This document shows positions 21,878-33,727 of a DNA stretch of 46,672 nucleotides, in pieces. The notes under the pieces are model-generated. The model did not search any database, was not told the DNA's origin, and saw nothing but the letters and a program-made list of their open reading frames with translations. The first letter of the stretch is position 1. Each line of letters starts with the position of its first letter. The position numbers and the translations under genes were made by a program. Origin of the DNA: Chara braunii (Eukaryota; Streptophyta; Charophyceae; Charales; Characeae); contig BFEA01000023.1 in assembly GCA_003427395.1 (NCBI GenBank), forward strand, positions 2,716,000-2,762,671. Direction: 5' to 3'.

Positions 21878-24800
21878 GCTGAGAATGATAACTTGGAACT
21901 TTTTGGGCCTTGGGGATTCCAATGGGAGGGATAAGAGGAGAAGGTTGAAGTCTTGGCTACACGCTGTGTGATGTTGCAGGAAACAAAGTTGAACAAGACG
22001 AAGATCAAGGAAATTGCTCATTGGTGGGAGGGCCCACAGATTTGGGCGCCAGCGCAGGGAACAAGGGGCGGGGTTTGTATTCTGTTGCACCGTGACCTGC
22101 AAGCAACGGTGATGGATGCAGAATCAGACATTTGGGGGAAGTGGGCCTGGATAAAGATCTTAATAGCAAACGAGGAATGACTCTTTATGACGGTGTACAC
22201 ACCAACAGACGTGGGGGAGAGAACGAGGTTTTTCTCGAAACTGGTGACGAATATCCCACCTGCAGAGAAGCTGATTATAGGGGGGGACTGGAACGTGTCC
22301 TTGGACGAAGCTTTGAGGAGTGGTTCTTCATGTGCAGATAGGAGCGACGTGAAGGCACTTTTGGAACTGTGCTGGGATCTGGAAGTGGTGGACCCATTCC
22401 CAATGCTGAATCCGGGTGAACCTGGTTTTACCTGGTTCTCCAACCTCTTCAGGAACAGACAGACAATAACCAGGAGGAGATTGGACTTCTTCTTGATGGG
22501 GGAAGTTATTCAGAATCGCTGTACATCGGTCAAACTGGGTTGCAGTCCCCTTTCGGACCACAAGTCGGTTACTGCAGGTATCCGCCTGTCAATAGATGGC
22601 TCCAGGGGGAGAGGCTTCTTCCGCCTTAACAGCCAGGTGCTTGAAGATCCTGGAGTGAACGAGTGGGTCTCCAGACACATGCAGAGTTGGGAGCATGCGC
22701 GGGGTCACTTTGAGTCTACCGCAGAGTGGATGGATGGTGGCTTAGCCATTACATCAGGCATACTCGACGTCATCTCCAGAATACTGGCAAGAGAAAGGAA
22801 CAAGAAGGAGGCGGGGTGCAAGCGGAGAGTGGAAGACGCGGAGGAGAGGTTGGACGGTCATCCCATTTCAGTGATGATGTGGGCAAAAGAAAGGGAAACT
22901 TAAGACGCATGAAGGAATGGGATATGCTGCAAGAGGAAAAACAGAAAAGGTGGAATGATATCTTGAAGGTAAAGAGTATTGAGTTTAACGACAAGATGAC
23001 CAAGGAGACCTTTCGAAATCTGCAACCGCGCAGTGCCGAACTGCAAATGGTAGAGCTTAGGCACCCGTTCGATGCCACAACCCCCTCAGCCTGTTCAGCC
23101 TCAGGCATGTTGCAGTACGCTAGGCTATACTACAAGGATATTCTGACCACCAGGCGCACGCAAGGCAACAGGACCAAGGATCTGACAGAGGAATCGGACA
23201 TGTGGAGGGACACTAGGGTAAAGCTGCAAGTTACAGGGAGGCTGAACCTGGATCGTCCACTCACACTGGAGGAGACAACACAAACATTGAAGACAATGGC
23301 GAAAGGGAAATCCCCCGGGGTGGATGGCCTCTCGGTAGAATTTTACTCCGCCAATTGGGACGCGCTGGGACCCAAGCTAGTCGACTTGTACAATGAGGTA
23401 CTAACAGGGGCAAAGTTGGGCAAGGGGATGTCACATGGGGTTATTTCGGTTCTATTCAAGAAGGGCGACAAGGCTGAAGTCAGGAACTGGCGGCCAATTT
23501 CGCTGCTTAACGTGTCATACAAGATCCTTGCAAAATCGCTGGCGCGCAGACTTGCACAATACCTACCGGAGTTAGTGGAAGGGGATCAGGGCGCCTTTGT
23601 GAGGGGAAGATCAATCTTCAACAATATCGTGACGGCGATTGAGGTGTTGGAAGTAGTGCAAAGTGAAGGGATGGATATGGCGGTCCTTCTCCTAGACTTG
23701 GAGAAGGCGTATGATAAAGTGGGTTGGGCTTTCGTCCTCACTACGCTGAAGTGGATGGGGTTCAGAGAAGGATTCTGTGCATGGACCAAAGCCTTATACA
23801 CCTTTTCCACCTCGGCAGTCATGATCAATGGGCATCTGTCTGAACCCTTCGCTCTCTCAAGGTCTCTACGACAGGGCTGCCCGCTGGCTCCGCTCGTGTT
23901 TGTGCTGCAGTTGGAAGTTCTGATGAACAGGCTGCGAAGGCACCCGGACATCAGGGGCCTCCAACTGCACACGGGGGTGGAGTGTAAGGTCAAGGCGCTG
24001 GCAGACGACCTGCTGAGCATCAGTGAGAACACGGAAATATCCTTGGGAGCAATCAAATCAGTGCTGACCGAGTACTCTACGTTGTCCGAAGCAACAGTGA
24101 ATTGGAGCAAATCCACGTTCCTGCTCCCAACACAATTTGGTTTGAAGGTTGAATGGGGAATGAGAAGGGTAGGTGTAGGGGAGGAGGAAAGATTTTTGGG
24201 TGTGTTAATCAGTTTGCAAGTGGATGGGTTGGGCCAGGGTCTAATTTTGCAGCAGCAGATTTTCGCCAAACTGAGACTGTGGAACTTCACTGGGCACCTA
24301 TCAGTGGTAGGGAGAGCTCTAGTGGCCAATGTGGCCTTGTTCTCAATCATGTGGTTTGTTTCCACAGTAAAGGAGTTGGCCGAAGGAACAGTCAAAGTTG
24401 TCAAGAGATTGGTTGTCCGGTTCGTTTGGAACACACTCACCTTCCCACGTGTACAGGGCGGACTGGGTCTGCTAGACCCAGCAAGAAGAAGCCAGGCACA
24501 ACTGAGGAACTGGGTGGTAAAGGTGGCTACTATGAGAAGCACTGAACACTGGGTCACCTTAGCGGAGAGACTATCGATGAAGCAATGGGAGCTAAGTAGG
24601 CCGCAAGATGTCTGGGCCTGCTTCTTCATTCCGTCTTTTCGGAAGAAAAAACTCAAATCTGAATTTTGGGAACCTATCCGTAAGGCATGGCACCGTTGTC
24701 CCCCAGATGTGCAGAAACCCCCGTCCTCCAAAGAAGAGGTCCTGAACCAGCTGTTGTTTGAAAACCCGGCGTTCACAGACCCCTCCGGCGTGAAATTCTT

Positions 24801-26031
24801 GGCAGACGGCTCGACGGGCTCATTCGGTAGAGCTTGGGTAAAGAAGGGGGTTGTCAGGATTGCGGATCTCTGATCATCCTTGCTGGGTAGCTGGAAACCG
24901 TTGAGCGAGGTAAAAGCAGTTCTCAGAGGTTTGCAAGGGGTAGAGGTTCATTGGAGGGCACTGATTGACGCTGTCCCCCAAGAATGGAAGGACATTTTGG
25001 GTCCAGAGGGTTCAGACCCCGCTGGTACCTGGTATGTCCCACAGCTAGAGAGGGAAGAAGATTCTGTACTCTGGAAGATGCTGGAGATCCTCCCGAGCGA
25101 TTTCAGAAGGATAGAGAGGTGGAAATGCGAGGGCCCTGAGAACACGCTGTCCCCGATGGGAGAAGTCACTGTTCAGCTCTGGGATAATCCTGCACAGGCT
25201 CGAGTGGTGGAGGTGCGCAGCAGGTCGCCCTCGGCCCCCATTCTGACTTGGGTAGGCAGGAAACCCCTCAAGCTGCTCAGCATTGACCCGACAGCCTGGA
25301 CATGGGCGCCCAAGGCCCCATAGGAGGTGGCCCTAGTCATGCACAAATACTCGGTGGCTGCAGGATACAAACAGTAGAGACAGAAACTCAAGTCGCCTGT
25401 GGAAGTGGCGATCCCCCGTTGGCTGGCAGTGTGCGAAGAGGACCTGTCGGAGTCAAAGTCTGAGTTTGAAAGACTATGGAGCATCCTGTCCTCCCTCCCA
25501 AACGGTAAACAAGTAAGTATTGTGTGGCTGCTCTCGTTAATGGTGACCCCGTCAGCAGTCTGGCTAACCAGCAGAGGTTTGAAGGTGGACCTTGCTTGCA
25601 CAAGTTGCAGATGGCCCTTCGAGTCCACCAAGCACCTATGGTGGGAGTGCCCCGCTTCGAAGAGGATATGGAATTGGTGGGCTCATCACTGGAGAGAGTT
25701 TGGTGGCCAATGTGTGGAATGGACAGAAAAGTGGGTACTCTTGGGGTTCCTACCGAAGAACGTTAAGGGCCATCAGGGTTGGGGTTACGTGGCGCACGTA
25801 GTCAGGGGCCTGATCTGTGAGACGATCTGGATGGACAGGAACAGATCACGGTTCGAAAAACGGCCCCTTTCTGATTTGGAGACCAAGCGCTACATTAAAC
25901 AAGGGTTGAGGCATGCGATTTGGGTGGACTGGAGGCGGAAGGCAAAGTCCGGGACAGGGAGCAGACGCCAACTATTTTGGTTCCTCCGTACCTGGGCGAA
26001 GAACAACAAGTTGGCGACAATACACTCTTAG
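21870..26031 (+). pseudogene. LINE-2 ORF2 (endonuclease / reverse transcriptase), mostly intact RT
   Basis: The ATG at 21870 overlaps the ORF1 stop (ATGGATAG) in the +1 frame. Endonuclease motifs: ITWNFLGLGD, LQETKL, GGDWN, RRLDFFL, LSDHKS. Reverse transcriptase motifs in an open stretch to 24873: GKSPGVDGLSVEFY, FKKGDKAEVRNWRPIS, DQGAFVRGRS, LLLDLEKAYDKVGW, SLRQGCPLAPL, ALADDL (near 23996) and a thumb-like region. The C-terminal zinc motif CTSCRWPFESTKHLWWEC is near 25598. Lesions: frameshift near 21965, TGA 22178, frameshift near 22880-22903, TGA 24871, TAG 25321, TAG 25375. No RNase H domain is visible. Plant L1 RTs usually read FADD at the active site; LADD here is a family trait shared with LINE-1. 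Confidence 0.88.
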
Positions 26032-26579
26032 AAAGGTCTGGTGATCTCGAAGTGGCTCCTAGATGTCCCATCTGCAACTGTTAACAAATAGGGAGGGTGG
26101 CATTGGAGGGGATACGGTTTAGTTAGTAGTCCTTCTCTTTACCAGGGCACTCGGTACGTAAGGTCGCGGTGGACCGGTAGGAGAGTGCCAGTAGTCTTGG
26201 ACGAGCTCCTCTGGGCCGTTGTAGTCCCAGACTAGTTGTTCTGGTGTTAATATCAGTCAAGAAGCTCAGTGTGAGAGGGTTGGTAACGAGCCAAGATATT
26301 CTACAGACTTTTGAAGGGACGAGAGTAAATTATTAGTAATTCTGAAAGTGCATAGGAAGCTAGTTTTTTCCACTTCAGGCTTGGTTCAGCTGTTGTAGGT
26401 TATGCTGTCAACATGATAGGTATTGGAAAGTTTATAGTATGAGAGTTTCTGCAGGCGTAAGCCTGTAAGCTAAGCTGGCTGATGCTGTCAGATACTCCCG
26501 AGTTGAATTGTGAGGTTCCCCACCTCCGGTTGTTGATAGTAATAATTTGAAAAAAAAAAAAAAAAAAAAGTTGTTGGCG

Positions 26580-29219
26580 TTGTCGGAGCAGAAACCCTTA
26601 TAAGGGTATCTGCTCGGGGTTTCTGCTCGGGATTTTCAATGTCGGGCGTTGTCCGACTGATTTCGTTTGAACGATTTGACTTGATGAGATTGGGGTTCTT
26701 GCCACAGTTTATTCAGACCTTACCTTCAACCGAGATACTAAAACTTTTTACCTAAGTCTGGACGTCTGCGGCCTGCGAGAAGAAACGGTGAGGCTCGGCG
26801 GTATGACCGGCCACGTTTGGTAAGGGCGCAAGGACTTACGATCGTTGGAATATTAAATCTAAAATCTATTTTATTGCAGCCTCGCGTTCAGGGTCTACAT
26901 GGCTAAAAAGAGCGGTTGGGTCGTGTGTGGGGCCGTGGTTCAAAATGCGCGGGGGTTCGAAGTCTTTGACTAAAAAATTATCCCTCGTCGGAATTCGAAC
27001 TCGCACTGAAGTGGCAAACGACCAGCGTTGGATGAGTGCTTGATCCGGGAATGGGCGGCCAACCATCTAAGTGGCAAGATCAGGTAAAGCTTGTTAGGCT
27101 ACATATTGAGTTTTTGCTCGGGACAGAGCTCTTCATATTGAATGGTCGCTCCTATTTGATATGAAAACGGAGGTATTAAAAAAAAAAAAAAAAAAACAGT
27201 CAGTAAACGCATTGGACTTTAACAAAGCAGGTAATTGGCTCGAATCTTAAAGCGTCTTACTGGCGCTAGCTCCTTTAACTAGAGCGCCGCGACCCGTGCA
27301 GGGGGAAATAATAGATAGGCGAGGTTGATCTAGACCCCGCGATCATCATGATCTCGACGCCAAGTTCAGTCACGTCGGCGAGAGCAACCCCAGTGCAAGG
27401 ATGACACATATCAATCGACAAATGGTTAAAAATAAAATTAAAAAATATAAGATCATTAAGGAAACTGCCTCGCTAAGTCTGTGGTTGTTGTACGGTCACA
27501 GTTAACCTTTGATCTTGTTGTCGATCAAAGGTCCACAGTGAGTTCGCAATTTTGGTTGGGGGATGGAATGACGGGCCACACTCCTACAGGTAGTACAAAA
27601 GAGGTAGTTGTCCCCCAACCGTCACACAAAGCGCTCATGATGTCAGTGTGTGATAACACACTTGAGTGTCGGAGGAGCTGGAGGTGTTGTTGGCGAAGCT
27701 GCTGGAGGAGTGTTGGAGAAGTGAAAAACTACAGTAGAGGAGTTGAAAGATTAGTTTGGCATCCATAGCCGAGGTTAGAAGCACTCTGCCTCACTCTCAG
27801 GCTGACGCTGACCCTTGGGACTAGTCATGGGTTCACTTTGTTGAATCAGGACCTCGCTCTTAGGCATGGTGTCAACATTTTGGTCCTTGATTGGACCAAG
27901 ACCTCGCTCCAGAGCTAAGGTTAGAAGCACTCTGCCCCAGGTCCAAGGTTTTATTATTTCTGTGAGGTTTTTCGTCAAAGGCAGCAGGTTGCACTCCCTT
28001 CGGTGGGGTTATGATATTGAAATTACGACACTTCGGCAACAATATTTTTAGAAGAGATATGTTGCTGACATCCTGCGGAATCGGTGACGCTTTCATGTGC
28101 AGCGTTATGCTGCTCATTTTGCGAAGCGCTTAATAGTGGTAATTGGGGGGCAAGTGCTGTTAATTTTTTTGTCACAGTGGACCATTTTTGGTGTGGGTGT
28201 CTAGGTGATGGTACTACTTTGTGACCTAGGGCTAGACTGAACGACGCGGCAACCGGTAACCTTCTTTTTTTCTAGAATGATATTTGCATGACGTTTTAGA
28301 TATTTCGTGCAACAACATGGTTTGGTGGTGATATTAATGTTTGGTGCATGACTTGGTTCCACATTTGTGGTTTTGCAGAGCGGCGCTCAGTTTTTTTACT
28401 ACCGATGTGCTTGCGTCGTAAACGAGTGGAGTCATTAGCACCACTTTGCAGTGTCGCAAACTCATAGTGGTATCAACAAGACTTTTTGGAGTGCATGCTC
28501 GCAAGGGATTCACTGTTAATGTGGTTTTTGCACTAAAGTTCGTCGTTAATTTTTTTAGTGCGGAAACTCAAGTGGGGTCGGGGGATATACGCTACGGGAT
28601 TTCCGAGTTGTTCTCAATACTCTAGGTAAACCTTATTCTCGTTATGAAGATTGATGATAATATGAAAATTAAGTTTATTTCAGTTCGACATTTCCTAATT
28701 TTTAGCTTGAGAGAAAATTCGGTAGGCCAAATCGACTTAAATAATTTAAGTTTGATGGTTTGGCGACGATGAGTCGTGGGACTATGTCTGTTGAGAAGTC
28801 AAGAATAATCAGCGTCGTTGTAATTTGCTGAATATCAACTCTATTTTTTTTTAAAAGATTTTTTGTGTGACCAAGTCACGTCTTGAATGTTTGAACTTCG
28901 TATTTTTCGAAGCTTGCCTCGATCCTCAGACTAAGTTAAGGAGAGTAATCCAACACGCTCAAATTGTCGAAACCTGCCTTTGTGACAAGATAAAAGTACA
29001 AGTTTTTAACGTATTTAGTCTGCACAATAAATAAAAAGAACAAAATTTAGAAAATGAACTTATAAAGTTGAAACCTTTGTGATCATACTTTTCGTCAGAT
29101 TGGTTTATGTAACTTAATTGTGTTATATTCAAATTATGCGGTTATCAAATTTGATCAAAATATGAAGTTTGCCAATTTTATTTTGTCGTATCATTTTTTT
29201 TTTTAATGTTTTGAATATT
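26580..29219. other. Unassigned intergenic sequence, becoming AT-rich
   Basis: No coding region with recognisable domains is seen. Notable small structures are the palindrome CCCTTATAAGGG (about 26596) inside repeated TCTGCTCGGG words, a poly-A tract at 27178-27196, a repeated phrase GGTTAGAAGCACTCTGCC near 27772 and 27921, and TTCGAA-containing stretches near 26955 and 26992 that resemble tRNA T-arms but do not fold as tRNA. From about 28 kb base composition shifts to AT-rich. Confidence 0.5.
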
Positions 29220-29227
29220 ATTGTACA

Positions 29228-30002
29228 CAGGGTTGCCGGCATTCGGGACGGGCCGAACGCCCAAACCCGAACGCCCGAACGTACGGGATTCCTTCGAAAG
29301 GCGTTCGGTTGTTCGAACCGAATGCAGTCAAAAAAAAAAAAAAAAAAAAAAAAAACACAAATTTTCAAAAAATTCCGAAAACAAAATATGTTATGGAGAA
29401 AAGTAAACTAAACAACATTTGCCTGGGCACTACATCCAAATTCTTAACCAAATTTGAATTAAAAATCAAATACATAAAATAAACACTATGATAAAATAAG
29501 AAAAAATAAAAAGAGAATTAAAATGAGTGAGTGTGCCAGCACCTTTTCGACACCGCCATCTTTGCCGATTTTTAATTATTTTTTGGCATTGACGAATGCC
29601 CCGAAAATTTACAGATATGTGGTTTACATAATCAATAAATCATTAAAAGTTTTTTAAAAAATAATAAAATTGTTTAGGCCCCGAAATCAAGTGAAAACAA
29701 AAAGTAAAAAATGAAAAAAAAACAAAATAGTGAGTGGGCGAGCACGTTTTGACACCTCCCTCTTTGACGATTTGTAATGTTTTTTTGGCTTAACAGAATG
29801 GCTTCAAAATTTATAGGCGTGTAAGTTACATTATAGAGAACTCACAAAAAAACATTCAGAAAAAAAAACGTAATTTTAGGCTCCAAAACAATTTTTGGCG
29901 GGGGCCAAACCTAGAGGTGTTCGGCCCCCGAACGGGACCGCGAACGCCCGAACGTTCGGGGGCCAGCTCGGGTGCCCCCGAACGTTCGGTCAGGTAACCC
30001 TG
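29228..30002. mobile_element. hAT-like non-autonomous element, copy 1 (775 bp, 8-bp TSD)
   Basis: The element starts CAGGGTTGCC and ends GGTAACCCTG, giving imperfect terminal inverted repeats, and is bracketed by ATTGTACA at 29220-29227 and 30003-30010. Eight-base target duplications and CAGGG ends are hallmarks of the hAT superfamily. Subterminal regions are packed with CCGAACG/CGTTCGG words, likely transposase-binding repeats. The interior is AT-rich with an A run at 29331-29355 and no open frame for a transposase, so it needs an autonomous partner. Confidence 0.85.
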
Positions 30003-30010
30003 ATTGTACA

Positions 30011-31108
30011 ATCTATTTTATGCAATTGCATAAATTATTTTTTTTTTTTGTCGGTAGATTGGTTTTACTTCAAATGATTGTATGAATGCTTAATTTTTGT
30101 ATTAACTTATTTTCCAAGGTAAGTATTTTATTAAATGGTCAGGATCAATCCATTTTCACATTTGATTAAATCAGTTATGGTCGATCAACGTTAATTTTGT
30201 ACTTAGGAGATAAGTATCTTGGGTAACAAACGATGTTCCATTCTGACTGAGATTTAACAACGTGTCTATACTACAACGAACGTACAAACAACCTAGGTTG
30301 ATCCACCTTTGCGATTGTATATATAATTTTTTCCTACATGGGTCGATAGCTCGACATAGGATACACCCCAAGGATGTTGATATCTCTTAAGGGAAGGAAA
30401 ATTATGCTAATAAGATTTTGTCATGTCGTAGAGGAATGCGAGAGGTACAAATAACATACCTGGCTAAAGCGACGAACCCCGTTTTTTCCTGTTCGGATGA
30501 CAGGGATGCATTCTTCTAAAGCCAAACTCCTAAGTGATATGGTTAAAAGAGTTCCTTCCAAAAATTGTCGGAACCAATCTTTTCAATGTCGTTTATTTAT
30601 TATTTATAACTTATTTTATAGGAATAATGCTTTGCAACTCGCGTGAGTCTGAACATATGTGACATGGTGTGTGTGTAACACCGTAACACTCAAACATGAG
30701 ATACGTCATGGTTTGTCACTGAAGTGACATATTGAATATGCGCCCCTCAAAGGTTTCGGTATTTGCGCACGATATTCACATGTCAACTGAAAAATAATGT
30801 AGATGTTTAACCTCAACGACATAGAGTTACTAAAAAATAAGTCATTTAGTCATTGAAACGATTTTTCCCTTAGACATGACAGCAAGTGGCAATGATCCGA
30901 TGTCCTCACCTTAAACCACCAGTTAACTGTCGTGCACTGTTGATCGATTGCAACAAACTGCGAACAGGCCTGGGCCATTCGACAGAGGGTGGGTGAAGGC
31001 TTGACAGTTTTTTCCCGTTGGGTCTATAAATTATAAGTTTGCTGCTTACCAATACACATACGCACACACACGAGTTCTAAAAAAAATAATAATAAAATTC
31101 AGAAATCG
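30011..31108. other. AT-rich intergenic sequence, no gene seen
   Basis: Open frames are short and unsupported. No terminal repeats, tRNA or known domain were recognised. Confidence 0.5.
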
Positions 31109-31228
31109 CCACACCACTCTGAAAATGTGCAAAATGAGAATAACTTCCCGCTATAATATAGTCAGATGCCCCCACCTGATTTTTTTTTTTTTTTTTAAAT
31201 CTTATTTCACATTTCGAGTGTGGTGTGG
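31109..31228. mobile_element. MITE-like element with about 30-bp inverted ends
   Basis: The left end CCACACCACTCTGAAAATGT is mirrored by the right end, whose complement reads CCACACCACACTCGAAATGT. The interior is short and T-rich. The left-end motif (CTCTCCAAATRTGCAAAATGAGA-like) recurs at about 33795, 34137 and 34457. Confidence 0.6.
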
Positions 31229-31287
31229 AGAGACCCTTTGTTTTGTTTTTTACCGTATTTTATGTTTTTTACTTTTTTATTTTTTTT

Positions 31288-31604
31288 AGAGAGAGAGAGA
31301 CAAAGAGACAGAGAGAGACAGAGAGAGCGAGACAAAGAGAGAGAACAATGATGATATGTTGCCCGACTATTGGGCAGACACGTCAAGATGATGGTCGTGT
31401 ATTGTCCCTTCCCTCAGGGAAAGATTCATCCTCTGGTGAATGAATCTTCCCTTAAGAGAAGGGAGGATACACGACCATCATCCGTCGGGATGAATCTTCC
31501 CCTGAGAAAAAGGGAGGATACTCGACCATCATCCCAACGCATCAGCCTAGCAGTCGGGCAACATATGACCATTGTTCTCTATCTCTCTGTCTCTCTCTCT
31601 AACA
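31288..31604. mobile_element. Foldback element with arms over 110 bp
   Basis: The left arm (about 31288-31432) ends with GAACAATGATGATATGTTGC, CGACTATTGGGCAG, GATGGTCGTGTAT and AGATTCATCC. The right arm (31487-31604) is its imperfect complement, ending in TCTCTGTCTCTCTCTC. A second internal arm copy at 31440-31483 adds another pairing option. The right arm alone recurs at 33886-33978. GA and CA microsatellites flank the arms. Confidence 0.75.
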
Positions 31605-31662
31605 CACACACACACATACACATACACACACACATACACACACACACACATATACACACTCA

Positions 31663-31716
<54 letters not shown>

Positions 31717-31717
31717 N

Positions 31718-31796
<79 letters not shown>
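31602..31796. repeat. Compound CA then GA microsatellite containing one N
   Basis: A CA-rich tract runs to 31716, a single N stands at 31717, and a GA tract runs from about 31722 to 31795. The N marks an unresolved base or short gap, so the length here is unreliable. Confidence 0.9.
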
Positions 31797-32059
31797 AAAT
31801 GGTTGGTGGGTCTGGGGGGAGGATGACGTGGAGTGGCGACGTGGATAATAGCGGCGTTGACGTGTACAGGTACTAGGTATCTAGAGAATTCGTATCTTCA
31901 GTTGGGGCACATATGCAATTTTTCCACTGTTTGGCTGGTGGCGCAAGGCGTTTTCGGGTCTGTTGAAGAACAGCAGCGTGACGGGAAAAAAAAAAAAAAG
32001 TTCCCCCTTACTGCCCACCGACAGCAAAAACAAAGCATAAAGAGGAAAAAAAAAAATGG

Positions 32060-32460
32060 AGGTGTGTCGGTAAGGTACACAAGTGGCATTTAGGAGGTCT
32101 ACGGTTGAATCCCCATTGGCCTCATGCACCTTCCTGGGCAAGCTTGCCTCCCGCAACCCCCCCCCCCCTTAGAGATATGTCGTTTGCCCCTCTGGATGAC
32201 ATTGAGCAGAGACTGCTAACGTTCATAGGGGGACGGGACCGGAGGGGAGGTACAGTGACTGCCCCATCGAAGAAGCTCGGTCCTGATGCTACCGGCTGAC
32301 CCCTGGCCGGTATCACCCACCTGCTGTAGCAGGTATTGCACCTGGTGGTGGGTGCAGCTCCCGCATGTTCCCTCGTTGGAGGCTTGAGCACGGATGTGGC
32401 TGCTACGGGGTTTCCCGTAATACTATAATGACAAAAGAAAAGGCCTGAAAGGCCGTCCTG
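32060..32460 (+). mobile_element. Candidate tRNA-derived SINE
   Basis: GGTTGAATCCC at 32103-32113 resembles a pol III B box (GGTTCGANNCC) with one or two changes, and TCGGTAAGGTACACAAGTGG lies about 30 bases upstream where an A box would be. A structured GC-rich body follows, with hairpins near 32320 and 32440. No target duplication was identified. Confidence 0.3.
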
Positions 32461-32884
32461 TCCAGATTCGACATGTCATTGAATTGGAGGGGCCCGGTGG
32501 CCAAGGCTCAAACCGACCGACATACGCCTCTTCCCATTACGACAGGAGGAGTGTTGTTCGTTGCCATTACGCCTGTGGAGAATAGTGGGCTGCGGGTGCG
32601 CAACTTAAAAATTTAGGAGGGGGGCGTGAAAGTATAGCGGGAAGATTTTTTGAAGCGTTTTGAACCGGGTGGACAACAAAAGTCGGCTTTCGAGACGACA
32701 CTGTTTTTTGGTGACATCGACCTTGGAACTCCGCGAACCGCTACAGCACCGTCCTTCGTCATTTGCCGGCCTTGAGCGCGTTGCATGCCGTAGCCGGCGC
32801 CAGTTACTGAGTTTGTCTTTCTGCCGTGGCATGTCGTTCCTCTCGGGTTGATCTTCTTTCCTTCGTAGAACCATCTCTCCCTCT

Positions 32885-32922
<38 letters not shown>

Positions 32923-33115
32923 GCCTGCAACGGAATTGATCTGGTGCTGCATCATGGAAAGAACATGGTGCCAGATGAGCGTGACTCAGTGTATCTTTCC
33001 ATGTTCTAGCGCAATATTAATACTCATTTATTTTTATTTTTATTTTTTTTTATCTGCAGAAAGCCATCTTCCACCGTCCGATCCCTGATGTGATGTTGGA
33101 CGAGGTTGACGAGGA

Positions 33116-33727
33116 GTGGGGGAAGGAGCGGGAGGAGCGGGTTTTAATCGTAGTGTGTTTTATCTTTTCGTAGGAGATGGGTATGGCGGGATCTTTGTGA
33201 CGTTGTTTGGCGAAGGAGGAGCGGGAGGAGGAGGGGGAGGGACGGGAGGAGGAGCGGTTTTATTTTTTGTAGTTTTCTTTTTTTATTTAGTAGTATATGG
33301 CTATGGCGGGATCTTTGTCACGTTGTCTGGCGGAGGAGGTATAGGATGGCGTAGGCATCGTAGTTTTCTTTTGTTTTTTCGTAGGAGATGGGTTTGGCGG
33401 GATCTTTTTCACATTGCTTGGCGGAGGAGGAGCGGGAGGAGCGGCCACAAAAGCGGGGTTTTTTTGGCAGTTCTCGTTGTTTTTTTCAGTAGTACATGGC
33501 TATGGCGGGATCTTTGTCATGTTGTTTGCCGGAGGAGGGGCGAAAGGAGGAGCGGGAGGACCGAGTTTTTATTTGTAGTTTTCTTTTTTTTTCCCGTAGG
33601 AGATGACTTTGGCGGGATCTTCGTCACGTTCTTCAAGTTTGGAGGAGGAGCCGGAGGAGTGGGAGGAGCGGGCGGAGCGAGGGGAGGAGGGGGAGGGGCG
33701 GGAGGACGGGAAGGAGCGGGGGTCAGG
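33116..33727 (+). repeat. GGA-rich tandem array with alternating unit types
   Basis: The phrase TGGCGGGATCTTTGTCACGTTG recurs near 33183, 33302, 33392, 33498 and 33607. It alternates between units led by GTAGGAGATGGGT-like and AGTA(T/C)ATGGCTATGG sequence, each followed by GGAGGAGCGGGAGG runs. The A-B pair repeats about every 200-215 bp. The plus frame stays open through much of it (Gly-rich), but this is repeat-driven. The array stops abruptly at the adapter at 33728. Confidence 0.75.

Larger units (their letters stand above)
17415..26569 (+). mobile_element. LINE-2: L1-type non-LTR retrotransposon, full length, 10-bp target duplication
   Basis: The element has a 1.77-kb 5' UTR with a 147-bp tandem duplication, ORF1, ORF2, a 3' UTR of about 520 bp and a pure A tail at 26550-26569. 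GTTGTTGGCG occurs immediately after the tail (26570-26579) and at 17405-17414, which defines the 5' end and a length of about 9.16 kb. The 3' end segment 26465-26533 matches LINE-1 17031-17100. It is less damaged than LINE-1: the reverse transcriptase core is intact over about 650 codons, but shifts and stops elsewhere make it non-autonomous as read. Confidence 0.85.

Noticed and set aside
23586-24776. Long minus-strand open frame (396 codons)
   Set aside because: It is the antisense shadow of the LINE-2 reverse transcriptase.
26990-27075. tRNA-like sequence with GAGTTCGAATTCC on the minus strand
   Set aside because: The T-stem and acceptor stem do not pair; at best a decayed SINE head.
31370-31876. 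Open frame of 168 codons with His/Thr and Arg/Glu repeats
   Set aside because: It is a translation of CA and GA microsatellites and crosses an N.
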